64,000 nucleotides of DNA from Heyndrickxia coagulans 36D1 (GCF_000169195.2 NC_016023.1:2852001-2916000), one strand, 5' to 3'; counted from the first letter of the stretch, positions 50,527 to 62,034 are shown. The notes: a model not told the origin generated them from the letters alone. Program-made: numbers and translations.

Positions 50527-50921
50527 CAGGATTCCCGTGACCTTCCTGAGAAGAGGTTGACCCCTAAAATGCCCCCCATTGCGGCGACAACAATATAGCA
50601 AGCATGGTAAATGGCTTGTTTCACCGTAAAGAGTTCATCATAACCAAGGTACTGGACGAGAAAAACAATCGCTGTGTAGAGGATCCCCGTCAAACTGCCG
50701 AGGAGCCACCCTTTCTTTTTTCCTTTTCCGCCGCCGACGAGCCCCCCGAGAAATAAACTGAAAAAAGAAATCATCGTGACCGCCGTATGCAAAGCATGCT
50801 CCGTCATATCCGAAAACCGCAGAATCAGTGAAATCACGAGGCTTGATATGGCAAGCAGGACAAAAATGACGCCCAGCCCGTAAACAAGGCCGATACTGTA
50901 TTTTTGCGCTCCGATTTTCAT
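50526..50921 (-). CDS. yrzE: YrzE-type (TIGR04086) membrane protein
   Basis: 131 residues from the ATG at 50921 (AAGGGGGAGA upstream on the minus strand). Four spans: LVYGLGVIFVLLAISSLVIS, AVTMISFFSLFLGGLVGG, GSLTGILYTAIVFLVQYLGY, ACYIVVAAMGGILGVNLF. A basic GKGKKKG loop lies between spans 2 and 3. Function unknown; same neighbourhood as in B. subtilis. Confidence 0.85.
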   Translation of the reverse strand: MKIGAQKYSIGLVYGLGVIFVLLAISSLVISLILRFSDMTEHALHTAVTMISFFSLFLGGLVGGGKGKKKGWLLGSLTGILYTAIVFLVQYLGYDELFTVKQAIYHACYIVVAAMGGILGVNLFSGRSRES

Positions 50922-51067
50922 TCTCCCCCTTTGACAAGCTTTTTCCTCAGTACAAGCATATGCCTGGAAACAGCAAAAAGAACCGGGCAAAAGATTTTTA
51001 GAAAGTTTTTTCGCAGGCTGAGCATACTAAACATGATTTTGACCTTGACCGAACGGGGGGATTGGCG

Positions 51068-51721
51068 TTGGAAAATTTATTGATTATTTTTTTTCGGACA
51101 CTGCTCATGTATGTTGCCATTCTTGTTATTTTCCGGTTAATGGGAAAAAGGGAGATTGGCGAACTAAACGTTTTGGATCTTGTTGTGTTCATCATGATCG
51201 GGGAAATGGCGGTCGTCGCCATTGAAAATCACAGTGAGCCCGTTGTAAATACCCTTTTGCCAATGGTTGTCCTGCTCGGCATCCAAATCGCGCTGGCACT
51301 TTTCTCGCTCCGCAGCAGCCGGATCCGCAAACTGATTGACGGCAAGCCGAGCATTCTCATCAATAAAGGAAAAATCGATGAAAAGGAAATGCGCAGGCAG
51401 CGTTACAATTTTGACGACCTTTTAATGCAGCTCCGTTCAAAAGATATTGATAATATTGCGGATGTGGAATTTGCGATTTTGGAAACTTCCGGGCAGCTGT
51501 CGGTGGTGAAAAAAAACAAAAATAAAAACAAACCGGCATCCTATACGGAACCGCTCATTGTCGGAGGGAAGATCCAGCAAAGCAATTTAAAGAAAAGCAA
51601 CAAAACCGAAGCGTGGCTGCGCAGCGAGCTGCAAAAAAGAGGGTACGGGGATATCGCCCGGATTTCGTTTTGCAGTTATCAGGATGGCGCGTTTTATATT
51701 GATCTGGATGATGTGCAATAA
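51068..51721 (+). CDS. yrbG: YetF/DUF421-family membrane protein (YrbG)
   Basis: TTG at 51068 has GGGGGGA 6 bases upstream, giving 217 residues. Three spans at the N-terminus (RTLLMYVAILVIFRLMGKRE, LDLVVFIMIGEMAVVAIE, LLPMVVLLGIQIALALF) and a soluble DUF421 domain (GKPSILINKGKIDEKEM, RRQRYNFDDLLMQLR). YetF relatives form a membrane dimer of unknown chemistry, linked to spore or cation phenotypes in some species. Confidence 0.88.
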   Translation: MENLLIIFFRTLLMYVAILVIFRLMGKREIGELNVLDLVVFIMIGEMAVVAIENHSEPVVNTLLPMVVLLGIQIALALFSLRSSRIRKLIDGKPSILINKGKIDEKEMRRQRYNFDDLLMQLRSKDIDNIADVEFAILETSGQLSVVKKNKNKNKPASYTEPLIVGGKIQQSNLKKSNKTEAWLRSELQKRGYGDIARISFCSYQDGAFYIDLDDVQ

Positions 51722-51758
51722 GCCCGGCCGGAACATGCAGGGCCTATTGCTTTTTTAT
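51718..51758 (+). terminator. Terminator between convergent yrbG and spoVB
   Basis: AATAAGCCC pairs with GGGCCTATT (one mismatch), then GCTTTTTT. It overlaps both gene ends. Confidence 0.7.
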
Positions 51759-53299
51759 AACCATTTTTTGAGGATCGGAATATACATGAGATCGGACCGG
51801 CGGATCAATTTTGTCATTATAAGCAGCAGCGTATAGACGGCCACGGTCAAACAAATGCCCGCTAAAAGCCGCAGGAAAGATGCGTCTTGTGCCATCATAC
51901 CGGTGAACCACCAGTGCCCGACCGCGCCGGAAACGACCGAAACGGCCAGAAGCTTGGCCCAGTCATGGACATACAGGGTAAACTGGATTTTTTTCAAAAC
52001 GGTTGCAAAATGAAGAAATGTTACAAGCACCATTCCCGCCATGATGCCGATCGCGGCGCCGTTGATCCCGAACTCCGGGCGGGAAGCAAGGACAAAAATG
52101 GTGCCCAGTTTCACGACGGCTCCGATGATGCTGTTGATCATCGCCGCTTTTGCCAGATCCATTGCCTGCAGTGCGGCCTGGAGCGGCGCCTGGCATGCCT
52201 GGAAAATAAAAAATGGCGCCATGATTTTGATAAACTGTGACCCGTTTGCCGTCCCGTACATCGCCTGCATGAGCGGTTCTGCAAAGACATACAGGATGAC
52301 AACCGAAATGCCGCCGGTTAAAAGGGAAAAACGCAATGCCTGCTGGAGCCTGTGTTCAACAAGTCTGGCATTTTTCCGGGAATTTGCTTCGCTGATTGCG
52401 GGCACAAGGGCGGTTGACAAGGAAACCGTGACAAAAGACGGGAGCATCAACAGCGGCATCGCAAAGCCGGTTAAAGAACCGTACTGTTTTGTCGCAAGAT
52501 GTGAAGCGACACCGGCAAGAGCAAGGCAGTGGGAGACGACAATCGGCTCGAGGAACCAGGAGAGATTGCCGATCAGCCGGCTCCAGACGGTCGGAACCGC
52601 CACGCGCATCAGTTCGTAAAACGTATCTTTCGCCGATTTTACGGCTTTGAAAAAATGTTTGCGGACGCGAATCTGCTTTTTCAGTTTAAACATCGTAAAC
52701 ATATAAAGAAGGGATGACAGTTCTCCCAATATCGATGCAAACATCACCCCTGCTGCCGCATATTCAATCCCGTACGGCAGAAGCAAATTGGCAAAAAATG
52801 CGATCAGCATAATCCGCACACTTTGCTCGATGACCTGCGAGACGGCATAAGGCTTCATGTTTTGCTTCCCCTGGAAATAGCCGCGCAATACAGCGGAAAC
52901 CGCCACAATCGGGATAATCGGCGTGATGGCGGCAAGCGGGTAATAGACGCGCGGATCTGTGAATAAATGATCAGCCAGATACGGCGCGAGTAAAATCAGC
53001 CCGGGCGTAAAAACGGCCGACAGCGAAATGGTAACCGTTAGGGAGATGACAAGAATTTTTTTAATTTTCGCCCTGTCCCCGACCGCGTCTGCTTCGGCAA
53101 TGCATTTCGAGATCGCGACCGGCAGTCCGAGCTGGGTTACCGTAATGACGAGCATTAAGGTCGGAAAAGCCATCTGATGGAGCCCGACACCCGTTTCCCC
53201 GAGCGACCGGGCAATGACAATCCGGTTGATAAAACCAAGCACCCTTGTTACAAAGCCTGCGGCGAGCAATATAATCGTTCCCCTTAAAAACTTGGACAT
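51755..53299 (-). CDS. spoVB: SpoVB, MOP-family flippase for spore cortex
   Basis: 514 residues from the ATG at 53299 (MSKFLRGTIILLAAG). About 14 spans of the polysaccharide-transport (MurJ/Wzx-like) fold, e.g. AGFVTRVLGFINRIVIARSL, GETGVGLHQMAFPTLMLVIT. SpoVB moves a cortex precursor in the mother cell during sporulation. The gene is divergent from comN, and the 103-base gap holds both promoters; I could not settle the sigma-E site. Confidence 0.92.
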   Translation of the reverse strand: MSKFLRGTIILLAAGFVTRVLGFINRIVIARSLGETGVGLHQMAFPTLMLVITVTQLGLPVAISKCIAEADAVGDRAKIKKILVISLTVTISLSAVFTPGLILLAPYLADHLFTDPRVYYPLAAITPIIPIVAVSAVLRGYFQGKQNMKPYAVSQVIEQSVRIMLIAFFANLLLPYGIEYAAAGVMFASILGELSSLLYMFTMFKLKKQIRVRKHFFKAVKSAKDTFYELMRVAVPTVWSRLIGNLSWFLEPIVVSHCLALAGVASHLATKQYGSLTGFAMPLLMLPSFVTVSLSTALVPAISEANSRKNARLVEHRLQQALRFSLLTGGISVVILYVFAEPLMQAMYGTANGSQFIKIMAPFFIFQACQAPLQAALQAMDLAKAAMINSIIGAVVKLGTIFVLASRPEFGINGAAIGIMAGMVLVTFLHFATVLKKIQFTLYVHDWAKLLAVSVVSGAVGHWWFTGMMAQDASFLRLLAGICLTVAVYTLLLIMTKLIRRSDLMYIPILKKWL

Positions 53300-53402
53300 T
53301 CTGTTAACCTGCCTTCTCAAATCCGCAATTTTCCTATACAATGATGTATATGCACGGTAATGGACAAGAATACATCAATGCCTAAGGAAAGGGGCAGAGC
53401 GT

Positions 53403-53723
53403 GTGAAGGACCGCCATCCTTATGAAAAATACTATAAAAAACTTGAACCTGCCGTAAAAAGCAAGGCGGAAGAACTGGCCGTCTTTGGCTACGGCGCGAT
53501 TGAAGCGAGGGATGTCTGGAAATATTTAATCCGGAAAGTGTGGAAAAATCCGGATCCGGCGCATGTCCGTATGTATGCGCTTGTTTCCGACGTTTTATCG
53601 GTTAAGCCCGGCGATTTGATGAGTTTTAAAACCGTGGAAGCTTACCGTTCGCCAAACTGGTTTGCCGAGCTGGACGAAAAGGAGCTGGATGCGCTTTTTA
53701 ACGGGGACAAGACGGAAGAATAA
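53403..53723 (+). CDS. comN: ComN-like post-transcriptional regulator (YrzD)
   Basis: 106 residues, GTG start behind AGGAAAGGGG. Small soluble protein with EELAVFGYGAIEARDVWKYL and YRSPNWFAELDEKELDALF. ComN in B. subtilis controls comE mRNA and thus competence, and the position between spoVB and secDF is the same. A candidate promoter is TTCTCA (53314-53319) / TACAAT (53337-53342), 17 bases apart. Confidence 0.85.
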   Translation: MKDRHPYEKYYKKLEPAVKSKAEELAVFGYGAIEARDVWKYLIRKVWKNPDPAHVRMYALVSDVLSVKPGDLMSFKTVEAYRSPNWFAELDEKELDALFNGDKTEE

Positions 53724-53769
53724 GCGGGCAAATAAGCAAAAACGGCTGCATGCGGAATAATAAGAAAAA

Positions 53770-53798
53770 TTGACACGCTTTTTGCCCTGCATCATAAT
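53770..53798 (+). promoter_or_regulatory. Sigma-A promoter of secDF
   Basis: TTGACA (53770-53775), 17-base spacer, CATAAT (53793-53798), about 70 bases before the secDF ATG. Confidence 0.85.
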
Positions 53799-53868
53799 AG
53801 AAATGATTCACGGGCGCATGTATTTTTTGGCATGTGATATGTTTTGATTCGCTAGGAGGCTGTACATA

Positions 53869-56134
53869 ATGGTGAAAAGGAGCCGCATCGTTGCCTTCTT
53901 TCTCATTGTCCTGCTGTTTGCGGGATTAATAGGGGGAACGACGGATAAAATTGTCAAAAAAAATTAACCTTGGCCTTGATTTACGGGGCGGGTTTGAAGT
54001 GCTTTACAAAGTGGAACCGGCCAAAAAAGGGCAGAAGATCGATAAAGCCGCGCTTGCGGATACGGCTGCCGCATTGGACCGGCGGATCAATGCGCTTGGC
54101 GTCAGCGAACCGCAGATCTCGGTCGAAGGCAATAACCGGATCCGCGTCCAGCTTGCCGGCGTGAAAGACCAGAACGAAGCGAGAAAGATGCTTTCGACAA
54201 CTGCCAATCTGACATTCCGTGACGTCAATGACAAAGTGATGATGGACGGGACAGACCTTGTGCAGGGAAAAGCGAAACAGTCATTTGACCAGAACGGCAA
54301 ACCGGATGTTGTCCTGCAGTTAAAGAGCCGGAAAAAGTTTGCCGACGTCACGAAAAAAATTCTGGCGATGGCACCGAATAACCAGCTTGTCATCTGGATG
54401 GACTTTCAAAAGGGCGATTCCTATAAAAAAGAAGTGGCGAAGAAGAATCCAAAATTTTTGTCCAATCCGAGTGTGAATTCTGTTTTAAACACAGACCAGG
54501 TTGAAATTACCGGGAACTTTACGGTAAAAGAAGCGTCCAATCTTGCAGACCTCTTGAATGCAGGAGCGCTTCCGGTGAAGCTGCACGAAATCTATTCGAC
54601 CTCTGTCGGCGCATCTTTCGGACAGGAAGCGCTGCATGACACGATTCTTGCCGGGATTATCGGCGTTGCAGCCATTTTTCTCTTTATGATCGGCTACTAC
54701 CGTTTTCCTGGTTTTATCGCATGTATTACGCTGTCCGTTTACATTTTCCTGATTTTGCTCATTTACCGTTTAATGGGCGCGGTTCTGACGCTTCCCGGGA
54801 TTGCTGCGCTTGTTCTCGGGGTCGGGATGGCGGTCGATGCCAATATTATTACCTACGAGCGGATTAAAGAGGAACTGCGCGTCGGAAAAAGCGTGAAATC
54901 CGCGTTCCGGGCAGGGAACAAGTCATCGTTCGTGGCCATTTTTGATTCCAACTTAACGACGATTCTTGCGGCGGTCATCCTCTTTTATTTCGGGACAAGC
55001 TCGATCAGAGGCTTTGCAACAACTTTGATTATCAGTATTCTGCTCAGCTTCCTGACGGCGGTTTACGGCTCGAGATGGCTGCTCGGCCTCTGGGTGAACA
55101 GCAATTTCCTGAAAAAGCGGCCGCACTGGTTCGGCGTGAAAAAATCGGCGATCCACAATATTGCTGAAAACATTGATACGCATGATTTGAAAACGAAATT
55201 TGACTGGTACGACTTTGTCAAGCACCGCAACATTTTCTTTACGATTTCAGCTGTGCTGATCATTGGCGGGTTTATTCTCCTGTCTATTTTCAAATTGAAT
55301 TTGAGCATTGATTTTTCGAGCGGGACGCGCATTGAAGTCAGTTCAAATCAAGCACTCAGCCAGCAGGAGATTCAGCGCGACCTTGACCATCTGCATTTGA
55401 AATCAGAAGATATTGTGATGCAGGGGACCAACCGGCATCATGCCGTGATCCGGGTGAAAGGCTCGTTCAGCGATAAAGAGAAGAGCACGCAAATCAACCA
55501 GTATTTTACAGAAAAATACGGGAAGAGCCCGAGCATCAGCTCCGTTTCGCCGACAGTCGGGAAAGAGTTGGCCTTAAGCGCCGTGTATTCTTTGCTGTTG
55601 GCGGCAGTCGGCATCATTATTTACGTGGCCTTCCGGTTTGAATGGAGAATGGGGGTTGCCTCCATCGTCGCACTCTTCCATGACGCCTTTTTCATGATCG
55701 CCTTTTTCAGCATCACAAGGCTTGAGGTCGATGTCACATTCATTGCGGCGGTCCTGACGATTGTCGGTTATTCCATCAACGACTCGATTGTCACATTCGA
55801 CCGGATCCGCGACAATTTAAACCGGCGGCGGAAAATTAAAACCGCGAAGGAAATTCATGATATTGTCAACGCCGGGATCCGCCAGACACTGGCCCGGTCG
55901 GTCAATACCGTTTTGACCGTGCTGATGACGTCCGTGGCCCTGGCCATTTTCGGCAGTGAATCGATCCGCAATTTCTCGATCGCGCTGATTGTCGGGTTGA
56001 TTACCGGAACATACTCGTCTATTTTCATTGCCGCACAAATCTGGTTTGTACTGAAAAAACGGCAGCTGAAAAAACATGGCGCCATCGTCATTCAAAAAGC
56101 GCGGCGTACCCGCGCGGATGAACCGCAAGTATAA
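53869..56134 (+). pseudogene. secDF: Protein export membrane protein SecDF, frameshifted near the start as given
   Basis: Fused SecD-SecF that uses proton flow to aid export. The proper start is ATG 53869 (GGAGGC upstream), giving MVKRSRIVAFFLIVLLFAGL, the first span, but this frame stops at 53965 after a run of eight A (53956-53963). With seven A it would join KINLGLDLRGGFEVLYKV without a break. The rest (727 residues, open from TTG 53951) is intact: ILAGIIGVAAIFLFMIGYYR, MAVDANIITYERIKEEL, and the SecF half with GYSINDSIVTFDRIRDNL. Without the first span the protein is unlikely to be functional. Sequencing error, slippage or a real lesion are all possible. Confidence 0.9.
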
Positions 56135-56135
56135 G

Positions 56136-56168
56136 AAAAATGCAGGCGAAATGCCTGCATTTTTTGTA
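56136..56168 (+). terminator. Terminator of secDF
   Basis: AAAAATGCAGGC, loop GAAAT, GCCTGCATTTTTT right after the stop. Confidence 0.93.
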
Positions 56169-56197
56169 ATGACAGTTTTCCGCCGAAACGTTATAAT
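56169..56197 (+). promoter_or_regulatory. Sigma-A promoter of recJ-apt
   Basis: ATGACA (56169-56174), 17-base spacer, TATAAT (56192-56197), 26 bases before recJ. Confidence 0.85.
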
Positions 56198-56222
56198 AAA
56201 GTATTGTGAAAGAGGTGGAGAT

Positions 56223-58586
56223 ATGCTGCAGTCAAGAACAAGATGGCGGGTGCCGGAAATGGAACCAAAAGCAGCCGCAACGATCTCGCAACAATTGAAC
56301 GTTTCGCCACTTGTTTCAAAATTGCTTGTAAACCGCGGCATAACGGATGTTGAAGAAGCGCGGTCTTTTTTATTCCATGAAGGGCTAGCGTATTATGATC
56401 CGTTTTTGCTGCATGATATGGAAAAAGCAGCGGCCCGCATCCGCGAAGCGATTAAAAAAGAAGAACCGGTTCTCGTCTTCGGCGATTACGATGCGGACGG
56501 CGTAACGAGTACTGCCATCATGATGGCCGCTTTAAACGATCTTGGCGCCCATGCTGAATTTTATATCCCGGACCGGTTTAAAGAAGGGTATGGGCCAAAT
56601 GAAGCGGCTTTCCGCCGGGCGGCTGAAGAGGGTTTTCAGCTAATCATTACCGTTGATACCGGTATTGCCGCTGTCCACGAAGCGGAAGTGGCCCGCGAAC
56701 TCGGGATCACGCTCATTATTACGGACCATCACGAACCTGGGCCGGTATTGCCGGAAGCCTTTGCCATCGTCCATCCGAAGCATCCGGAAAGTACATACCC
56801 GTTCCGGGAACTGTCGGGCGCAGGCGTCGCTTTTAAAGTCGCCCATGCGCTGTACGGCAAAGTGCCGGAACAGCTTGAAGATTTGGCCGCTATCGGGACG
56901 GTCGCGGATCTTGTGCCGCTTCTGGACGAAAACCGGCTGATTGCCATAAACGGCATCAAACGGTTGAGAACGACAAAGCGGGCGGGGCTTGTGGCGCTGT
57001 GCCGGTGTGCGGATATCCGCCAGGAAGAGATCAATGAAGAAACCATCGGCTTTGTGCTCGCCCCCCGCTTAAATGCAGCCGGGCGCCTGCAGCATGCGGC
57101 ACCGGCAGCGGAACTGCTAATGACCGAAGACACAGAAGAAGCCGGGATGCTCGCTGAAACGATTGACGGGCTCAATAAAGAACGGCAAAAAATCGTAAAC
57201 GACATGACAAATGAAGCAATCGAACTGGTGGAAGAAGAAGTGGAAAAGGGGGCGCGTGTCCTTGTTGTCGGGAAAGAAGGCTGGAATGCCGGCGTAATCG
57301 GCATTGCCGCCTCGCGCCTTACAGAACGCTTTTACCGGCCTGCGATTGTGCTCAGCTTTGACCCGGAAACAGGGCTGGCAAAAGGATCGGCGCGCAGCAT
57401 TGACGGCTTCCATATGTTTAACGAATTATCGAAATGCAGGGATATTTTGCCGCATTTTGGCGGGCATCCGATGGCGGCGGGGATGACGCTTTCTTTATCC
57501 GATGTGGAGGAACTGCGGCGCCGGCTGAACGAACAGGCCGCGGCATTGCCGGATGAGATGTTTGTGCCGGTTACGAACATCAGCGCTGAAATTTCCATAG
57601 AAGAAGCGGGGATGGAAGCGATCCGCGAAATGGCATTGCTCTCGCCGTTTGGCACGGCGAATCCGAAGCCGCTTCTGTTGCTGGACGGGGCCGAATGCCC
57701 GCAAATCCGGGCGATCGGCGCAGACGGGAAACATTTGAAATTGACGCTTTCTAAAAACGGCACAACGCTCGATGGGATCGGCTTCGGGCTCGGGCATCTT
57801 GCCCCGCATATTTCTCCTTCTGCCTGCATATCGGTTGTCGGGGAGCTGTCCATCAATGAATGGAACAATATCCGCAAGCCGCAAATGATGGTGAAGGATA
57901 TCAAAATCACAAACTGGCAATTGTTTGATTTCAGGGGCAACAGGCCTTTAAAGCAATGGGCACGGTACGTCCCGGAAGAAGACCAGGCTTTTGTTGTTTT
58001 TCAAAAAGAAACATTGCGGAACCTGCCGCTGCCGGATTTTTCCGTCCGCCTTGTGTCGGTTGCGACAATGGAAGAGGCAAGGGCATTTGATCCTTCAAAT
58101 AAAAACATTGTGTTTCTGGATCTTCCGAAAGGCCCGCGGATGATGGCGGCACTGCTTGAGGGCGGTTCGCCGGCCAGGATTTATGCGTATTTTTACCATG
58201 CCGGGAACCACTTTTTCAGCATGTTCCCGACACGCGAACATTTTAAATGGTTTTACGCTTTTCTTGCAAAAAGGAAAACGTTCAACCTAAAGCAGCACGG
58301 GGATGAGCTGGCGGCTTATCGCGGCTGGTCGAGAAATACCATCGATTTTATTTCGCAGGTGTTTTTTGAACTTGATTTTGTTACAATAAAGGATGGATTT
58401 ATTTCCCTGAAAGCAGCCAAACAAAAACGCGATTTAAAGGAATCTCTTACGTATCAAAAAAAACTAGCACAATATCAAATGGAAAAGGACCTGCTGTACT
58501 CATCTTTCCAGGAGCTGAAGATGTGGTTTGACCAAATGATCAAGCCTGCTGTACAGTATGAGGAGGAAACAGCAAAATGGATTTAA
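56223..58586 (+). CDS. recJ: Single-strand DNA 5'-3' exonuclease RecJ
   Basis: 787 residues from the ATG at 56223 (AGAGGTGGAG upstream); the frame runs 49 codons further up through the terminator and is not coding there. DHH-family motifs: [29 protein letters not shown], then the DHHA1 part with [20 protein letters not shown] and [13 protein letters not shown], and an OB region. A long C-terminal domain is typical of Firmicute RecJ. Overlaps apt by 10 bases. Confidence 0.95.
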   Translation: MLQSRTRWRVPEMEPKAAATISQQLNVSPLVSKLLVNRGITDVEEARSFLFHEGLAYYDPFLLHDMEKAAARIREAIKKEEPVLVFGDYDADGVTSTAIMMAALNDLGAHAEFYIPDRFKEGYGPNEAAFRRAAEEGFQLIITVDTGIAAVHEAEVARELGITLIITDHHEPGPVLPEAFAIVHPKHPESTYPFRELSGAGVAFKVAHALYGKVPEQLEDLAAIGTVADLVPLLDENRLIAINGIKRLRTTKRAGLVALCRCADIRQEEINEETIGFVLAPRLNAAGRLQHAAPAAELLMTEDTEEAGMLAETIDGLNKERQKIVNDMTNEAIELVEEEVEKGARVLVVGKEGWNAGVIGIAASRLTERFYRPAIVLSFDPETGLAKGSARSIDGFHMFNELSKCRDILPHFGGHPMAAGMTLSLSDVEELRRRLNEQAAALPDEMFVPVTNISAEISIEEAGMEAIREMALLSPFGTANPKPLLLLDGAECPQIRAIGADGKHLKLTLSKNGTTLDGIGFGLGHLAPHISPSACISVVGELSINEWNNIRKPQMMVKDIKITNWQLFDFRGNRPLKQWARYVPEEDQAFVVFQKETLRNLPLPDFSVRLVSVATMEEARAFDPSNKNIVFLDLPKGPRMMAALLEGGSPARIYAYFYHAGNHFFSMFPTREHFKWFYAFLAKRKTFNLKQHGDELAAYRGWSRNTIDFISQVFFELDFVTIKDGFISLKAAKQKRDLKESLTYQKKLAQYQMEKDLLYSSFQELKMWFDQMIKPAVQYEEETAKWI

Positions 58587-59098
58587 AACAATATATTGCA
58601 CTCGTCCCGGACTGGCCCAAAAAAGGCGTGATGTTTAAGGATGTGACGCCTTTGATGAATAACGGGGATGCGTTTAAATATGCGACGGACCAGATCGTCC
58701 AGTATGCGAAAGACAAACAGATTGATCTCGTAGTCGGCCCTGAGGCGCGCGGCTTTATTATCGGCTGCCCGGTCGCATACGAACTTGGCGTCGGCTTTGC
58801 CCCGGTCCGCAAAGAAGGCAAACTGCCGCGGGAAACGATCCGTGCGGAATATGATCTCGAATACGGAAAAGCGGTGCTCACGATCCATAAAGATGCGATC
58901 AGGCCGGGCCAGCGCGTTTTGGTTACGGACGATCTTTTGGCAACAGGCGGCACGATGGAAGCAACCGTCCGGCTCGTTGAAGAACTGGGCGGGGTTGTAG
59001 CCGGCCTTGCTTTTTTAATTGAATTGAATTATTTGCACGGGCGCGATAAACTGAAGGGCTATGATATCCTCACCCTGATGGAATACGAGAATGAATAA
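58577..59098 (+). CDS. apt: Adenine phosphoribosyltransferase
   Basis: 173 residues. Salvages adenine to AMP using [24 protein letters not shown], the loop [11 protein letters not shown] and the PRPP site [20 protein letters not shown] are diagnostic. GAGGAGG precedes the ATG inside recJ. Confidence 0.97.
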   Translation: MDLKQYIALVPDWPKKGVMFKDVTPLMNNGDAFKYATDQIVQYAKDKQIDLVVGPEARGFIIGCPVAYELGVGFAPVRKEGKLPRETIRAEYDLEYGKAVLTIHKDAIRPGQRVLVTDDLLATGGTMEATVRLVEELGGVVAGLAFLIELNYLHGRDKLKGYDILTLMEYENE

Positions 59099-59106
59099 AT
59101 TGTAAG

Positions 59107-59140
59107 GAAATCGGCAAAATTGTCGGTTTCTTTATTTATC
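59107..59140 (+). terminator. Terminator after apt
   Basis: GAAATCGGC pairs with GTCGGTTTC (two G-T pairs) around AAAATT, followed by TTTATTTAT. Confidence 0.75.
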
Positions 59141-59230
59141 CTTCATCCGGATGAAATGACGGGCCGGTTTTGTCCGTACTGGGAAAAACCGGCTGTTTTC
59201 GCCAAATTTCTTCCATTCTGTGTCATTTAC

Positions 59231-59259
59231 TTTACAATCTTCTTTTTTTTCATGATAAT
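59231..59259 (+). promoter_or_regulatory. Sigma-A promoter of rel
   Basis: TTTACA (59231-59236), 17-base spacer, GATAAT (59254-59259), 60 bases before the rel ATG. Confidence 0.75.
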
Positions 59260-59319
59260 AATGTCAATATGATATTGCAATCATCAATTCATATATTCCA
59301 GTTTAAAGGTGATTTTTTT

Positions 59320-61509
59320 ATGGCGAATGACCGAATAATGACCGCCGAGGACGTCATTGACAGGACAAAACAATATTTAAACGACGAACATGTTGAAATG
59401 GTGCGGCATGCCTGTGCGTTCGCCAGTAAAGCGCATGAAGGCCAGAAGCGCAAATCGGGGGAGCCGTATATCATTCACCCGATTCAGGTTGCCGGGATAC
59501 TGGCGGATTTGGAGATGGATCCTTCAACGGTTGCAGCAGGTTTTCTGCATGACGTTGTGGAAGATACAGATGTGACACTTGACGAGCTTCGTGAAGAATT
59601 TAACGATGAAGTGGCGATGCTTGTTGACGGGGTGACGAAACTCGGGAAAATTAAGTATAAATCGCATGAAGAGCAGCAGGCGGAAAACCACCGGAAAATG
59701 TTTGTCGCGATGGCGCAGGATATCCGCGTCATTTTGATCAAACTCGCGGACCGGCTGCACAATATGCGTACATTGAAACATCTTCCCCCCGAAAAGCAGC
59801 GGCGGATCGCGAATGAAACGCTCGAAATTTTTGCGCCGCTCGCCCACCGCCTCGGCATTTCCGCCATCAAATGGGAGCTTGAGGACACCTCGCTCCGTTA
59901 TTTAAATCCCCAGCAATATTACCGGATTGTGAATTTGATGAAGCGGAAGCGCGCCGAGCGTGAACAGTACCTGCAAAATGTCATTGAAGAAGTGAAGGAA
60001 CGGCTTGCGGATATCCATATCAAATCGGAAATTTCTGGCAGACCGAAGCATATTTACTCGATTTACCGGAAAATGGTCCAGCAGCATAAGCAATTTAACG
60101 AAATTTATGACTTGCTTGCCGTAAGGATTATTGTCAAAAGCATCAAAGACTGCTATGCCGTGCTCGGTGTCATCCATACATGCTGGAAACCGATGCCGGG
60201 CCGGTTTAAAGACTATATTGCGATGCCAAAGCCGAACATGTACCAGTCGCTCCATACGACGGTGATCGGGCCAAAAGGCGAACCGCTTGAAGTGCAGATC
60301 CGGACGTTTGAAATGCACCGCATTGCCGAATACGGGGTTGCTGCACACTGGGCATATAAAGAAGGCAAAACGGTCAATGAGAAAACGTCTTTTGAGAAAA
60401 AATTGTCATGGTTCCGCGAAATTCTCGAATTTCAAAATGACACCAATAATGCGGAAGAATTCATGGAATCACTGAAAATCGACCTGTTTTCCGATATGGT
60501 GTTTGTCTTTACGCCAAAGGGGGACGTCATTGAACTGCCGTCCGGGTCCGTCCCGATTGATTTTGCCTACCGGATCCACTCGGAAATCGGCAACAAGACA
60601 ATCGGCGCGAAAGTCAACGGCAAAATGGTGACGCTCGATTACCAGTTAAAAACTGGCGATATTGTCGAAATTCTCACTTCAAAACACTCATACGGGCCGA
60701 GCCTCGACTGGGTGAACCTTGCCCAGACATCGCAGGCGAAAAACAAAATCCGCCAGTTTTTCAAACGCCAGCGGAAAGAAGAAAATATTGAAAAAGGCCG
60801 CGAAATGGTGGAAAAAGAAATCCGGGCGATGGAATTCGACGTAAAAGAAGTGATGACCGCCGACAATATCAAACGAGTTGCCGAAAAATTTAATTTTGCC
60901 AATGAAGACGATATGTATGCTGCTGTCGGGTACAACGGGATTACCGCAAGCCAAATCGCCAACCGGCTGACAGAAAAATGGCGGAAGCAGCGGGACTCCG
61001 AAGAAGCGATTAAGGAGATTGTCTCCGAGCAGAAACCGGCCGCAAAGCACCGGAAAAAGGATGCAGGCGTAACCGTGAAGGGCGTCGACAATTTGCTGAT
61101 CCGCCTTTCGAAATGTTGCAATCCAGTGCCGGGCGATGAAATTGTCGGTTTTATAACAAAAGGCAGAGGCGTTTCCGTCCACCGCGCTGACTGTCCGAAC
61201 GTGCAGAACGAAGAGGCGCAAAGCCGGCTCATTCCGGTCGAATGGGAGACGGATGCGGCCGACCGGAAAGAGTATAATGTCGACATTGAGATTACCGGAT
61301 ACGACCGCCGCGGCCTGCTCAATGAAGTTCTGCAGGTGGTCAATGAAACGAAAACGAATATTTCGGCCGTCAGCGGGCGCAGTGACCGCAACAAAATGGC
61401 CACGATTATCATGTCGATTTCCATTCAGAACATTAGCCATTTGCACCGAGTCGTGGAAAGAATTAAACATATTCCGGATATTTATTCAGTCAGAAGGATC
61501 ATGAGTTAA
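59320..61509 (+). CDS. relA: Bifunctional (p)ppGpp synthetase/hydrolase Rel
   Basis: 729 residues from the ATG at 59320 (AAAGGTGA, 7 bases). The hydrolase HD domain is intact ([39 protein letters not shown]), so this is the bifunctional Rel of Firmicutes. The synthetase has [13 protein letters not shown] and [23 protein letters not shown] ([20 protein letters not shown]), a zinc/helical part ([11 protein letters not shown]) and C-terminal ACT ([19 protein letters not shown]) follow. It sets the stringent response at the ribosome. Confidence 0.97.
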   Translation: MANDRIMTAEDVIDRTKQYLNDEHVEMVRHACAFASKAHEGQKRKSGEPYIIHPIQVAGILADLEMDPSTVAAGFLHDVVEDTDVTLDELREEFNDEVAMLVDGVTKLGKIKYKSHEEQQAENHRKMFVAMAQDIRVILIKLADRLHNMRTLKHLPPEKQRRIANETLEIFAPLAHRLGISAIKWELEDTSLRYLNPQQYYRIVNLMKRKRAEREQYLQNVIEEVKERLADIHIKSEISGRPKHIYSIYRKMVQQHKQFNEIYDLLAVRIIVKSIKDCYAVLGVIHTCWKPMPGRFKDYIAMPKPNMYQSLHTTVIGPKGEPLEVQIRTFEMHRIAEYGVAAHWAYKEGKTVNEKTSFEKKLSWFREILEFQNDTNNAEEFMESLKIDLFSDMVFVFTPKGDVIELPSGSVPIDFAYRIHSEIGNKTIGAKVNGKMVTLDYQLKTGDIVEILTSKHSYGPSLDWVNLAQTSQAKNKIRQFFKRQRKEENIEKGREMVEKEIRAMEFDVKEVMTADNIKRVAEKFNFANEDDMYAAVGYNGITASQIANRLTEKWRKQRDSEEAIKEIVSEQKPAAKHRKKDAGVTVKGVDNLLIRLSKCCNPVPGDEIVGFITKGRGVSVHRADCPNVQNEEAQSRLIPVEWETDAADRKEYNVDIEITGYDRRGLLNEVLQVVNETKTNISAVSGRSDRNKMATIIMSISIQNISHLHRVVERIKHIPDIYSVRRIMS

Positions 61510-61522
61510 AGGAGTCAGAAAA

Positions 61523-61963
61523 ATGCGGGTTGTTTTGCAGCGCAGTAAGGAAGCGTGCGTCACTGTTGGCGGGGAAGTGGCAGGAAGCATTACAAAAGGC
61601 TTTGTCCTCCTCGTCGGCGTAACGCACGAAGATACCGAAAAAGATGTAGTCTATCTCGCCGAAAAAATCGTCCATCTCCGTGTGTTTGAAGATGAACAGG
61701 GAAAAATGAATTTGTCGCTTTTGGATACCGGAGGGGAAATCTTGTCGGTTTCCCAGTTTACTTTGTACGGCGATTGCCGGAAAGGGCGGCGCCCGAATTT
61801 TATGGCGGCGGCAAAGCCCGGACAGGCAGAACAGCTTTACCATCTGTTTAATCAGAAGCTGGAAGAAAAGGGTGTCCATGTCGAAACCGGCAGATTCGGG
61901 GAGATGATGGATGTCCGGCTGACAAATGACGGGCCGGTTACGCTCATTTTGGAAAGTCAATAA
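61523..61963 (+). CDS. dtd: D-aminoacyl-tRNA deacylase
   Basis: 146 residues. Frees tRNA from D-amino acids. [17 protein letters not shown] and the C-terminal [13 protein letters not shown] (the cross-subunit GP motif) are conserved. AAAGGAG precedes the ATG, 13 bases after rel. Confidence 0.97.
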   Translation: MRVVLQRSKEACVTVGGEVAGSITKGFVLLVGVTHEDTEKDVVYLAEKIVHLRVFEDEQGKMNLSLLDTGGEILSVSQFTLYGDCRKGRRPNFMAAAKPGQAEQLYHLFNQKLEEKGVHVETGRFGEMMDVRLTNDGPVTLILESQ

Positions 61964-62034
61964 ACAGCCGAAGTGAGCATCATGGCGTTGGATTTACGAC
62001 AAACAGCCTCCTTTTGGAAAGCAAATAAGCAGCC
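61947..62034 (+). repeat. Partial duplication of the dtd 3' end
   Basis: TTTTGGAAAGTCAATAAACAGCC (about 61948-61970) is echoed as TTTTGGAAAGCAAATAAGCAGCC (about 62012-62034), with the stop-codon region copied. The two are ~64 bases apart. Confidence 0.55.

Noticed and set aside
53951-53962. TTG 53951 as the true start of SecDF
   Set aside because: It would delete the first membrane span, which is encoded intact just upstream behind GGAGGC and a good promoter; a frameshift explains the data better.
56076-56222. 49-codon N-terminal extension of RecJ
   Set aside because: It would pass through the secDF terminator and recJ promoter; ATG 56223 has a good ribosome site.
59170-59319. 50-codon N-terminal extension of Rel
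   Set aside because: It runs through the rel promoter, and ATG 59320 has AAAGGTGA at good spacing.
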